64,000 nucleotides of DNA from contig CAZQTW010000024.1 in NCBI GenBank assembly GCA_964596165.1, forward strand, positions 1-64,000, written 5' to 3'. Shown here in pieces: positions 34,374 to 43,232 of this stretch (positions are counted from its first letter, which is position 1; the number at the start of each line of letters is the position of its first letter). Origin of the DNA: CAYUQT01 sp964596165. Lineage in GTDB: Bacteria; Planctomycetota; Phycisphaerae; UBA1845; JAFGLZ01. The position numbers and the translations under genes are program-made. The notes beneath the pieces were generated by a model that made no database searches, was not told where the DNA came from, and was given only the letters and a program-made list of their open reading frames with translations.

Positions 34374-36860
34374 ATGCGACACGTTTCCCCCGCCAAGAGA
34401 CAGGAACGAACGACCATCCTCCGGCGCGCCGACGCATGGTGCGTGGTTGTCTTGGCGGCGGTGACCCTGACCGTCTTCTGGCAGGGGTGGTACGACCCTG
34501 TCAGCATGGTTCACGAGGACGCGAGCTATCTCCTTCAACCCTACTACCAATTCGCGGCCGATGAAATACGCGGCGGTCGTTTTCCGCACTGGAATCCGTT
34601 TGCTTCTTGCGGAATGCCCTTTCACGCAACGCTCCAGGGGGCTGTTCTCTACCCGTTCCGATGGCCGCTATTCTGGTTGAGGTGGCCCGTCGGTTACGCC
34701 ATGAGCGTGTGCTTTCACTACTTTCTCACGGGGCTGTTCACGTTCGTCTTCATCCGCGCGACGCTGAAGTGCGGCGCCTTACCGGCGTTGACGGGTGCGA
34801 CCAGCTTCACTTTCGGCGGTTTCACGTTGGGCCACCTGACGCATCCGAACTACTTCCAGGCTTATCCGTGGTTCGTTCTGACGCTTCTTCTGCTCAGTCG
34901 GGCGGTGGAGCGACGCCGCTGGGTCTGGTCGGTGGCGGGCGGTGTGCCGGTGGGCCTGATGGGCTTGGCGGGCTCGGTGCATGTTCTCCTCATCCTGGCG
35001 TTTGGTTTGGCATTGTGGAGCCTGGGTGAGCTGATGGTCGGAATCGTTCGCTCGTTCTCCTCGGGCCGATCGGCGATGAAGAACGCGTTCTATCCTGCCT
35101 TCGCGGTGGTCGCCGCGTTTGGGATTGGCGGCCTTCTCGCCGCGGCGCAGATCTTGCCCGCACATCTACAGATGCAGCTCAGCTCGAGGGCGAGTCTGGA
35201 CTATGATTCCATTACGGAGATCAGTGCCCATCCCCTCCGTACGATTGTCAGGCTTGTGGTGCCCTTCTACTGGGGCAATTACCGGTTGTGGTACTGGGGC
35301 GACAACCTGTTTCACGAGCAGTGCTTCTATACGGGGCTCGTTCCGCTGCTCGCGGCGATGGTGGCGATTGCGTTGGTTCCTCGAAACCGGTGGGTCATGC
35401 GATTGGTCATTCTGTGTGTCATCACCGGTGTCGTGGCGGCCGGGAAGTATCTACCCGTCTTCTGGTGCCTCTACCGTTTTGTGCCGATGTTCGATCGCCT
35501 TCGCGATCCGGCCAGGCTGTTGTGGTGGGTTCAGTTTGGCATTGCCTGTCTGGCCGCGATCGGTCTGGACACGTTGAACCGTTCCACAGCCCTCAACGAA
35601 CGGCGGCGAGCGGTGGTGGCCGTAGCCATGGGCACCTTCGCCGTAGCGATCATCATGATGAGCTGCCTGGCGCAACTGGCCGCGCTCGCGCGGGATCCGC
35701 AACCGGCCATTGAATTCGTCAGAGGGCTCGGTAACCTGAGCGATGATCAAAGAATGGCCTACATCGAAGGGGCTCGGAGGATGCCCAAGGCGGTCATCCA
35801 GGAGGGGGATATCGTCACATGGTTGGGCGTTTTCGCCGCGACGTTTTCTTGCGTCGTGTTTGCGGGATCGGTTGTCCTTCGTGGGAAGCTGAGTGGGACA
35901 GTCGGGTCCTCGCTGATTCTTCTATTGGTGATCGATCTGGGGATGATGTCCGCAGGGATGCTGCACTACACTCGCGAGGACAAAGTCATTACCTCAACGC
36001 CGCCCCATGCACGCTTCCTGCAACAGCACTTGGGGACTGCACGCTATTTGTGCCTGTTGAGCCCCCTGGATGAAGTCTCGCTGCATCGCGGCATGTTTTT
36101 TCGCATTTGCCACGCCGTCGCCGGCGGAGGTGGTATCTTCCACACGCCGAGACAGGAGAGGATGATCGAGCTCCTCCTCAAGGGGAACATGCGGTTGGCC
36201 AATCTTGCGGGGGTGCGTTATGTCGTGTCCGAACGCCCCATGAAGTCGTCGACACTGCGCCCTGTATATCAGACAGATCAATGCGTCATCAACGAGAATA
36301 TCGAGGCTCTGCCCCGAGCCTTTCTTGTCAGGGATTTCCGTGCATTCAGCGACCCTAATGGCGTGACAACGGAGATCCTCGATGGGTCCGGCAGCCTCCG
36401 GGATGTCGTACTCCTGGAGCATCAAGCGGAACCGCTCCCCTCGGCCATGTCCGACGTCAACCAGCGGGACGCCGTCACGGATCTCTTGACTGAACCCGGC
36501 CGGTTCCGGATGCGAACGCAGTCAAAGGGGGAGAGGTATCTGGTGCTTACCGAAACATACCATCCGGAATGGCGGTGCTTCATAGACGGTCAATCGGTCC
36601 GAGTGCACCCGGCTGACTGGGTGTTCATGGCTGTCCGCGTGCCGGGGGGAGAGCACCGGATCGAGTGGCGGTATGTGCCGGTTCGATTCGCGATTGGGCT
36701 TGCAGTCTCGGTCGTCTCATGGGTGAGTCTCGTCCTCTTTCTGGCCGGTTCATTGTTCATCGAGCGCCGCGCTCGGCGGGGCGGCTCTTTGGCTGCTCCG
36801 CCGGTCAAGTCGCCTTCGGCCCGCCCATCTGCATTCAACCCGCGGAACGTACATCCGTAA
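34374..36860 (+). CDS. YfhO-family multi-membrane protein, 828 aa
   Basis: A paralogue of the 28471 protein: about 12 hydrophobic helices, an N-terminal acidic loop (MVHEDASYLLQPYYQFAADE, then GGRFPHWNPFASCGMPFHA), and a C-terminal extracytoplasmic segment (YLVLTETYHPEWRCFIDG, RVPGGEHRIEWRYVP). The family belongs with GT-C type transferases that work on lipid-linked substrates outside the membrane. The ATG at 34374 follows GGAGA; GTG or ATG codons up to 34332 are in frame. The end overlaps by 26 bases the convergent gene at 36835. Confidence 0.82.
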   Translation: MRHVSPAKRQERTTILRRADAWCVVVLAAVTLTVFWQGWYDPVSMVHEDASYLLQPYYQFAADEIRGGRFPHWNPFASCGMPFHATLQGAVLYPFRWPLFWLRWPVGYAMSVCFHYFLTGLFTFVFIRATLKCGALPALTGATSFTFGGFTLGHLTHPNYFQAYPWFVLTLLLLSRAVERRRWVWSVAGGVPVGLMGLAGSVHVLLILAFGLALWSLGELMVGIVRSFSSGRSAMKNAFYPAFAVVAAFGIGGLLAAAQILPAHLQMQLSSRASLDYDSITEISAHPLRTIVRLVVPFYWGNYRLWYWGDNLFHEQCFYTGLVPLLAAMVAIALVPRNRWVMRLVILCVITGVVAAGKYLPVFWCLYRFVPMFDRLRDPARLLWWVQFGIACLAAIGLDTLNRSTALNERRRAVVAVAMGTFAVAIIMMSCLAQLAALARDPQPAIEFVRGLGNLSDDQRMAYIEGARRMPKAVIQEGDIVTWLGVFAATFSCVVFAGSVVLRGKLSGTVGSSLILLLVIDLGMMSAGMLHYTREDKVITSTPPHARFLQQHLGTARYLCLLSPLDEVSLHRGMFFRICHAVAGGGGIFHTPRQERMIELLLKGNMRLANLAGVRYVVSERPMKSSTLRPVYQTDQCVINENIEALPRAFLVRDFRAFSDPNGVTTEILDGSGSLRDVVLLEHQAEPLPSAMSDVNQRDAVTDLLTEPGRFRMRTQSKGERYLVLTETYHPEWRCFIDGQSVRVHPADWVFMAVRVPGGEHRIEWRYVPVRFAIGLAVSVVSWVSLVLFLAGSLFIERRARRGGSLAAPPVKSPSARPSAFNPRNVHP

Positions 36861-37863
36861 CCGTCATGCCCAGGGCATGCTCGGCGGCGGCCTTCAAGAG
36901 CGGATCGCTCTGGCTCTTGAGTCCGGTCAGGAGCGACTCGATCGCCTTGCGGTCGGCCTTCTTGCCGCCCTTACTCATGGCCGCGCGAGCGAGTCCCAGT
37001 TGGTGAATGGCCTCGACCCGCCACATCGGATCGGCGTCGTTGGCGGCCAGATTCAGTAGATCGCCCACGTAGAGATGGCCGGAAGTCGTGAGTCGCAACA
37101 AAGCCTCGCCGGCCTTGGCGTTCGTCGCCCGAGTCGCTCGGTCCAAGTCTTCGATAAACCTGCCGACCTTCTCGCCGCGATCGTTCTCGCCTCGGGCGGC
37201 ATGAAACTCCGCCAGCCGTTCGGCTGCCACCCGCTGGATGTGCAATCCCACCTGGAATCCCCAGAGCCGAACGCGATCCTCGGCCACATGCCATCCAAAG
37301 ATGAGGACGGCCTTGTAGATCCTCTCGGCCTCGCGAAAGTCCTTGTTCTTCTCGCAAATACGGCCGTACAAGAGGGCGGCCTTGGCCATGGCTGTGAACG
37401 CCTGCAGATGAGGAATGGGAGGTTTGTCGGCCTCCGACATCTCGGCCATTTCCCTGTAGCCGTACGTGACCGCCTCTGTTGGCGGTACATACTGCGTGAA
37501 ATACCCCATCTGCTTCTTGGCCGCGCCGGCAAGAATAAACCGACAGACCTTGTACGGGAACTTGGCCTGAGGAATCGCCAGTTGTTGTTCCGCGGACATC
37601 TTCTGAAGGTCGGCGTATCGCCGGGTGTTGTAGTACTCAACGACGGCCTTATTGTAGTCGTCCGCGGCCAAACCTGGCCCGGTGGGCGGATTGACCACCC
37701 CCCAGATCGACGGCGGGACGTCGATGCGCCGGAGCCGGTCCGGGGCGGTCGTGGCCGCCGTGGGCGCCGACGGCGAACCGGGCAGGGCCCAGATGAGCAA
37801 CACGACCGCCAGAATGACAACCACCATCCCGGCGGCAACGAGCCAGCCCAGTTTGTTGCTCAC
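36835..37863 (-). CDS. Membrane-anchored helical-repeat protein, 342 aa
   Basis: A single N-terminal membrane helix (LGWLVAAGMVVVILAVVLLIWAL) is followed by a Pro/Ala-rich linker and an all-helical region that resembles TPR/HEAT-like repeats (AFTAMAKAALLYGRICEKNKDF, EAERIYKAVLIFGWHVAED, DADPMWRVEAIHQLGLARAAM). It is likely a periplasmic scaffold. The GTG at 37863 is preceded by GAGGAG at good spacing. It starts 13 bases after the stop of the DUF4091-like gene and so is in its operon. Confidence 0.7.
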   Translation of the reverse strand: MSNKLGWLVAAGMVVVILAVVLLIWALPGSPSAPTAATTAPDRLRRIDVPPSIWGVVNPPTGPGLAADDYNKAVVEYYNTRRYADLQKMSAEQQLAIPQAKFPYKVCRFILAGAAKKQMGYFTQYVPPTEAVTYGYREMAEMSEADKPPIPHLQAFTAMAKAALLYGRICEKNKDFREAERIYKAVLIFGWHVAEDRVRLWGFQVGLHIQRVAAERLAEFHAARGENDRGEKVGRFIEDLDRATRATNAKAGEALLRLTTSGHLYVGDLLNLAANDADPMWRVEAIHQLGLARAAMSKGGKKADRKAIESLLTGLKSQSDPLLKAAAEHALGMTVTDVRSAG

Positions 37864-37876
37864 GATTCGTGCTCCT

Positions 37877-40741
37877 CTACGGCCATTGTAGGTTGCCGAA
37901 TGATCGCGTGTTGTAGAAGTAACGTCGAGCCCCCGACCAACTGCTGTACTCGCCCACTCGCGGTTGGAACCTGGCGAAATTAATCGCCCAGCGCTTGTTG
38001 TTCCGCTCGGCCGGTTCGAACGCATTCAGCGGGATGCTGACCTCGACCGTCCAGGCACGCGATTGGCGAGCCGGGGCAACTCGAACCTCGGCCGGCCAGT
38101 ACCGACGCGTGCCCCATCCTGTTTCGGTATTGACGCCGCGCTCGACCAGCGTGGCTCCCGTCGGCCGGATGACGATGTGATACACGTCCATGGGCTGCCC
38201 CGTGCCCGCATTGGTGGGATCGATGAGAATCTCCAGCAGGTCATCATCGGCCGGCAAGAGGCCTTCATATCGCACGAAGTTGCTGCTCATGTTCGGCAGT
38301 CGATCGACGTGGTCTTCACGACAGTTGAAGGCAAAATAGAGCCGCTGCCGGTCAAACCCGGCGAAGACAAGGGTCTGTTGCTTTGCGCGTCCGGTGGGCT
38401 CGCGACCGGCCAACAGGGGATCCTGTCCGCAGACCAAGACAAAATCACCGGCCACATTTCGGATGCCTGTCGGCCAGTCGCTCAGATCACCGTCAAGCAC
38501 AATCGGTCGCTCCAGTCGACGCGGCGTGATCTCGGTCAACCGGGCGAGTATCTCCACTTGCCGTTCCGTACCAACGTCCAAAGCGATGGGCACATAACCG
38601 ATGCCGGCTTCATTCGTTCCGATGCCGGCGGCCCGCGCCACCAACGACAATCGAGCGCGTCCCATCGGGGCCAGCGCGTGGATGGCTACGTTGTCCGCGG
38701 CCGCCGTCCACCCCACCGGCAGCTTTCCAAACCGCAAATGTCCTGTCAACGGCTCGGGACGCTCATTGCGAACGACCACGTGGAATTCAACCTCGGCCCC
38801 GGCTTCCGACTCCGACCGGGCGACCGGACGTATCCGAACGCCCTCGCAGTACACCCGAGGCCGACAGGCCGCGTCGATCAACCTCCTGTACTCGACGGTC
38901 TGACTGAGCTGCTCCTGGGAACCGGACGCGGCGCCCCCCACAACCTGTGCCAGGCGATCGGCCATCAGCCGTCGGGCCTGATCCCACAGTTCGGGCTGTT
39001 CGACCCATGGCCACTGGCAACCATCGGCGAAGTGATCCTCATACGCCGCCGTGCCGCCGTATCGGAAAAGAATCTGAGCCAGGGTGTCGGCCATGGAACC
39101 TTGGTTGTGCTGTTTGAGAATCGCCAGATACTCCAGATCTTGAAGTCCGCGGCGAAGTCGTTTCAGTCGGACCGACGGGATCGGACCTTCGAGTCGAAAC
39201 GCCTTGCCCGGGTAGATCAACCAATGGGCACCGACGGGTGTGACGGCGGTGAGCGGATCGCCCGCCCAGTCGTTGATGATCGGCACCACGATTCCCTCAA
39301 GACCGTAACGGAATGCTTGCCACGCCAACGCCGCCGGATCGACGGACGGTGATCCCAGTTCCAGCGACGGGCAAAAAGAGGGGTGGCCGATCGTCATCCA
39401 CGCCGTCCTTCCAAGGGCTCGCTGTCTCGCCATTGTCTCCGGATCTAGGAATTGGGCCGGCGGCGCCCAAATCGCGACCAGAGGTTCCAGGGATGGGTCC
39501 ACCTCGTGCCCCAGCCAGCCGAAGACCTTCATGGACTGCGGTACGGCGCCGGTCATGAAGCGCAGCTTGGAGCTTGCCCGACGGGTGAGGGTGCCCAGTG
39601 CCTTGGCTTGCTCGTTGGACTCCGGCCAGGAAAGAAACGGGGGTCGGGTCCAGACGAAATGTCGATCGAACCATCCTTTCTCAGTCCAATGCTCCGCACA
39701 CTGCCTGAGATAGTCCAGCATGGCCGTTCCGTACGCGGGTGAATCAACGCCCCCGTAACTCGCCGGAGGAGGAAACGCGCTGTCTACGGGCATGGGCCAG
39801 GCGGTCGGTCGACACGTGTCGGAGAACGCCTTGCCGGACAAATAGGCGCCTACCGTGCGATCGTAGTCGTCCCAGACCACCTTTACCCGCCCGGACGCGT
39901 CGAGCGACACAGAGGGGTAGACGCCGACCAGATAGCCGTTGCAGCGATGACGATGAAGCATTCTAAGGGTCTGGTCGATCACCGCCGCCGCCTGCTGGGC
40001 CATGGGATCGCCGGCGATGACACCCGCCGGCACATATGGTTTGCCTTCTCGCTCCAGGTGAGCGCGGAACAACGAAGGGACGTCGACGCCCGTCATCAGG
40101 GCTATCGACGGGCAAGCGGGTAATGCGAAAGGGAGCACCTGAACGAACAACTGCACGCGCTCCGCGGGGGAATCGTCCACGCGCACCTCAATATCGGCGG
40201 TGTAGTCCCCCGGTTCCGCCGCTTCATCGACGGCCACGTCGATCCAAACGACGGCCGTTGTCCCGGCGGAGACGGAGAAAGGCTGCCCTCCACGGGGTGC
40301 GTCCAATGGGACCAACGCATCGAGCGAACCGACTTGGGGCCACGAAGCGTCCGGTCTGAGCATAAGCCAAGAGGGTGCTCGACCCGTTCGGACGGATACC
40401 GCACGGGAAAGCCGGGTACTCGTTGTCGGAAGCTTGTTCCTCTCGTTCGCCAATTGGCCGACAGACAGGGTCACACGATCCGCGGCGTTGGCCCCCGCGG
40501 TGAGCAGCAATTGGCAGTCGACGACCTCATTGCGGGCCGCTCGGAGTGTAATGCGTTTGTTCTGCGGGTTGTAGCACTCCGACTCCATGCGAACGCCCTG
40601 TTCGGCTTGCACGGCGTGTGAACCGCTGACCGCCGAGACAACGATCGGATTGGCCCTCAGGTGCCCCAGGCCGACTAGGGAAAGGAGAACCCCGAGTGTC
40701 GCGCTGCGCAGTAGGGTCGAGGACCTTTCGTGAAGACGCAT
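37877..40741 (-). CDS. Exported DUF4091-like protein with CBM9-like C-terminus, 954 aa
   Basis: After a signal peptide (LGVLLSLVGLGHLRA) comes a beta-sandwich (residues to about 215), a TIM-barrel-like central region and a segment (GLQDLEYLAILKQH) found in DUF4091 glycoside-hydrolase-like proteins, then a C-terminal carbohydrate-binding domain of CBM9 type opened by PIVLDGDLSDWP. It probably binds and acts on polysaccharide outside the cell. The ATG at 40741 follows AAGGG. The downstream gene on the same strand encodes a membrane-anchored helical protein. Confidence 0.78.
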   Translation of the reverse strand: MRLHERSSTLLRSATLGVLLSLVGLGHLRANPIVVSAVSGSHAVQAEQGVRMESECYNPQNKRITLRAARNEVVDCQLLLTAGANAADRVTLSVGQLANERNKLPTTSTRLSRAVSVRTGRAPSWLMLRPDASWPQVGSLDALVPLDAPRGGQPFSVSAGTTAVVWIDVAVDEAAEPGDYTADIEVRVDDSPAERVQLFVQVLPFALPACPSIALMTGVDVPSLFRAHLEREGKPYVPAGVIAGDPMAQQAAAVIDQTLRMLHRHRCNGYLVGVYPSVSLDASGRVKVVWDDYDRTVGAYLSGKAFSDTCRPTAWPMPVDSAFPPPASYGGVDSPAYGTAMLDYLRQCAEHWTEKGWFDRHFVWTRPPFLSWPESNEQAKALGTLTRRASSKLRFMTGAVPQSMKVFGWLGHEVDPSLEPLVAIWAPPAQFLDPETMARQRALGRTAWMTIGHPSFCPSLELGSPSVDPAALAWQAFRYGLEGIVVPIINDWAGDPLTAVTPVGAHWLIYPGKAFRLEGPIPSVRLKRLRRGLQDLEYLAILKQHNQGSMADTLAQILFRYGGTAAYEDHFADGCQWPWVEQPELWDQARRLMADRLAQVVGGAASGSQEQLSQTVEYRRLIDAACRPRVYCEGVRIRPVARSESEAGAEVEFHVVVRNERPEPLTGHLRFGKLPVGWTAAADNVAIHALAPMGRARLSLVARAAGIGTNEAGIGYVPIALDVGTERQVEILARLTEITPRRLERPIVLDGDLSDWPTGIRNVAGDFVLVCGQDPLLAGREPTGRAKQQTLVFAGFDRQRLYFAFNCREDHVDRLPNMSSNFVRYEGLLPADDDLLEILIDPTNAGTGQPMDVYHIVIRPTGATLVERGVNTETGWGTRRYWPAEVRVAPARQSRAWTVEVSIPLNAFEPAERNNKRWAINFARFQPRVGEYSSWSGARRYFYNTRSFGNLQWP

Positions 40742-40789
40742 CGGATATGCCCTTGACAAGAGTGCCCATACCACGGCCAACTACATTGT

Positions 40790-41359
40790 ATGAACACGCC
40801 GCAAGGCAGGCCAGTCTCCGCGAACCACGGCGGCTTCCGTCGAACGGGACGTCCTCGTGGGATGACGCTGGTCGAAATGGCGGTGACGGTTCTCTTGCTG
40901 GGCATCGCGTTGTTTCTTCTGGCGGGCTTGGCTCGAACCACGCGTCAGAAGGCCAAGAAGCAACTGGCGATTCGCGCCCTGGTTGCTCTGGACGATGCCC
41001 TCTCGGCGTACGAGCAGCGGTATGGAAAGCCGCCGGCGGGCCGGCCCGACGGTTCGGCCGAAAAGGTGATTGCAGCCCTTTTTGCGTACGGACCCAGCAG
41101 CGCCAAGCTCGAACTCTTGCCGCCCGTTCTGCACCGAGGGCAGGGACCCACACGCTCGCTTGTCGATCCCTGGGCAACGCCGTTTCGGTACGTGACATCC
41201 GCCCATGCCCTTCCGGCAATGCGAGCGCGGGTGGCGGGAAATGCCGGACGGCCCATTTTCGATTCCGCCGGTCCGGACCGTAGGTTCGCCTCCGGCGACG
41301 GCGGCGAGGAAGACGACCTCTTCGGCGAAGAGTGCCTCCTCCAACCGGGGCCGATGTGA
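40790..41359 (+). CDS. Type II secretion pseudopilin-like protein, 189 aa
   Basis: A prepilin leader (GRPRG|MTLVEMAVTVLLLGIAL) with cleavage after Gly24 and Glu at position five, then a GspG/GspH-like body with VDPWATPFRYVT and a C-terminal SAGPDRRFASGDGGEEDDL, which is the typical G-pseudopilin end with acidic residues that can bind calcium. It is divergent from the DUF4091 gene. I used the ATG at 40790; it has no strong ribosome site. Confidence 0.8.
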   Translation: MNTPQGRPVSANHGGFRRTGRPRGMTLVEMAVTVLLLGIALFLLAGLARTTRQKAKKQLAIRALVALDDALSAYEQRYGKPPAGRPDGSAEKVIAALFAYGPSSAKLELLPPVLHRGQGPTRSLVDPWATPFRYVTSAHALPAMRARVAGNAGRPIFDSAGPDRRFASGDGGEEDDLFGEECLLQPGPM

Positions 41360-41580
41360 CGCAACGGTCTCCGACCCGGCGGACAAGCGACGTGCGTCCG
41401 TGACGTACGGGGACGGTGGATGGGGTTGTCCGACCGCCCGGCCGAGACTTTCTGATTCCGTGCCGAGATTCGACGGTTCGATTTGGACCTTGCAGGGGCG
41501 CCCCGAGTCGCATAGAATCCAGGTTCAAAGGTGTCGAGCCGAGCGCTCGAAACCCGTCGGTGGCGAGGGAGCTTTCAGTC

Positions 41581-42210
41581 ATGATCGCACAAGCCTCGGC
41601 CCTTGACGCCAACGTACTGGTGCTCAACAAGCACTACATGGCCTTGCGAATCACCAGCGCGCGTCGAGCGTTTTCGCTGCTGTTCCGCGAGATCGCCGAG
41701 GTTGTCCACATCGAGGACGGACGCTACGTCAGCTACAACTTCGAGAGTTGGCGCGAACTGAGCGAGTTCCAGCGGCAATTCGAACCCGAGCGTTTCGACT
41801 GGGTAAAGTCCATTCGGTTCAGCATCGCCGTACCGCGGATTATCCGTCTGCTCATCTACGACCGCCTTCCCCGGGCCGAGGTAAAGCTCAATCGGCGGAA
41901 TATTTACGCCCGCGATCAGAACCGGTGTCAGTACTGCGGCAAAAAGCACTCCACCAATGAACTGTCCATCGACCACATCTTGCCTCGGAGCCGTGGCGGC
42001 CAAACATCATGGGAAAACGTGGTCTGCTGTTGCCTCAAATGCAATATCCGAAAGGGAGGGCGCACGCCGGCGGAGGCCCACATGAAGTTGATCGCCAAGC
42101 CGGTCCAGCCGCGACGGTCGCCGGTGGTCAGCTTCAAGCTCTCCGACAGCAAGTACGCGAGCTGGAAGCAATTCCTAGACCATGCCTACTGGTCGGTGGA
42201 GTTGAAGTAG
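41581..42210 (+). CDS. HNH endonuclease, 209 aa
   Basis: The C-terminal half is a beta-beta-alpha-metal HNH domain: CxxC at 116-119, DH at 131-132, Asn146 and a CxxC at 151-154 followed by NIRKGGRTP. The N-terminal half (VLVLNKHYMALRITSARRAFSLLF and the VVHIEDGRYVSY segment) is the usual companion of this widespread bacterial family. It is a probable nicking or double-strand endonuclease in the cytoplasm. Nothing next to it suggests a methylase or an immunity protein. The ATG at 41581 follows AGGGAG. Confidence 0.85.
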   Translation: MIAQASALDANVLVLNKHYMALRITSARRAFSLLFREIAEVVHIEDGRYVSYNFESWRELSEFQRQFEPERFDWVKSIRFSIAVPRIIRLLIYDRLPRAEVKLNRRNIYARDQNRCQYCGKKHSTNELSIDHILPRSRGGQTSWENVVCCCLKCNIRKGGRTPAEAHMKLIAKPVQPRRSPVVSFKLSDSKYASWKQFLDHAYWSVELK

Positions 42211-42254
42211 CCTCCAAACTCGGGACCGCCGCGCCGGTCGAGTGTTTGCGTCAA

Positions 42255-43043
42255 TCAATCGATTTCGAGATACTCCATGGCATGTCTTCGGGCGCCCATC
42301 AGACGGGCCAACTCGCGCCGGTCGAGATCGCGGCGAGTCATTCGCGCGATGGCATCGGTCAGCAGCTTGTCGGTGACGTGGTCGCGCCACCACGTTGCCA
42401 TCGCTTTCGCTTGCGCGTCGGTCACTCCTTCCTCGGGCTTGGACGGCAGGTCGATGGGACGACCGATCGATTCGGACATCACCCGCATCCATCGGGTCAT
42501 CCACGTCGCGGCGAATGCCCGGCGCGCGGGATCGCGTCCCGTCAAATACTCGAGAAGGGCATGGTCGGCGGATCGATCGCCAAGCTCCAGACGGCCAATG
42601 ACCGCGCCCGGCGCGAATTCGGAATTCGGATCGTCGCCGAGTTGACGGAGCCAGGGCAACGCCTGCTTGCCACCCAGTCGAGCCGCGTAGATCACCATCG
42701 TGGGTCTTGAGTGCTCGGGGCAGCGCAAGGCCTCTGCTCGCACCGGTTCATAGTATTCCTTAGCGTTCATCTTCTGGAGCGCCGCCGCCCCGGCCTCACG
42801 AACCTCCGGGTTCGGATCGTTCCGCAGGGCCTGACCCGCCAGCGCGGCAGCCTTCGCTGTGCGCAGCGAGCCCAATCGCCACAGGGCCTTTTGTCGCTCC
42901 TGGGGGTTGGGATGGGTCACGCGGCGACTGAGAATGCGAAACTCGCGGGCGTCCGACCACATCCAAGACACCACCCCGACCGCGCACACGGCCAGGAATC
43001 CCGCCGAGGCAGCGACCATTCCAATCAGCTTTCCACGAGTCAA
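42255..43043 (-). CDS. Membrane-anchored HEAT-repeat protein, 262 aa
   Basis: A membrane helix (MVAASAGFLAVCAVGVVSWMW) near the N-terminus leads to HEAT-like helical repeats (NPQERQKALWRLGSLRTAKAAALAGQAL, NPEVREAGAAALQKM, and more). Such proteins mediate contacts outside the membrane. A TTG start at 43043 with GGAGAG before it fits best; the ATG at 43019 is the alternative. A TATAAT box lies at 43068-43073 on the minus strand. It is divergent from the glycosyltransferase gene. Confidence 0.7.
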   Translation of the reverse strand: MTRGKLIGMVAASAGFLAVCAVGVVSWMWSDAREFRILSRRVTHPNPQERQKALWRLGSLRTAKAAALAGQALRNDPNPEVREAGAAALQKMNAKEYYEPVRAEALRCPEHSRPTMVIYAARLGGKQALPWLRQLGDDPNSEFAPGAVIGRLELGDRSADHALLEYLTGRDPARRAFAATWMTRWMRVMSESIGRPIDLPSKPEEGVTDAQAKAMATWWRDHVTDKLLTDAIARMTRRDLDRRELARLMGARRHAMEYLEID

Positions 43044-43232
43044 GGGATCTCTCCGCAGGCTGCAAGCATTATAGCGGCACTCGTACCTTGGGGCACCCCA
43101 TCGGGGGGGGCAGCGGCGCCTTGGAGGGGCACGCCGGACGACACGCGGTCTGAACAAGGTGATCCACTCCGGGCCGGAGGACGCCGAAGCGGTGTTTGGG
43201 TTCGGAGCCGTCTCGCGTAGAATTGTGCAGCC

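Noticed and set aside
37964..39352. 462-codon frame on the plus strand
   Set aside because: It lies inside the DUF4091/CBM9-like gene on the opposite strand and encodes no recognisable motif.
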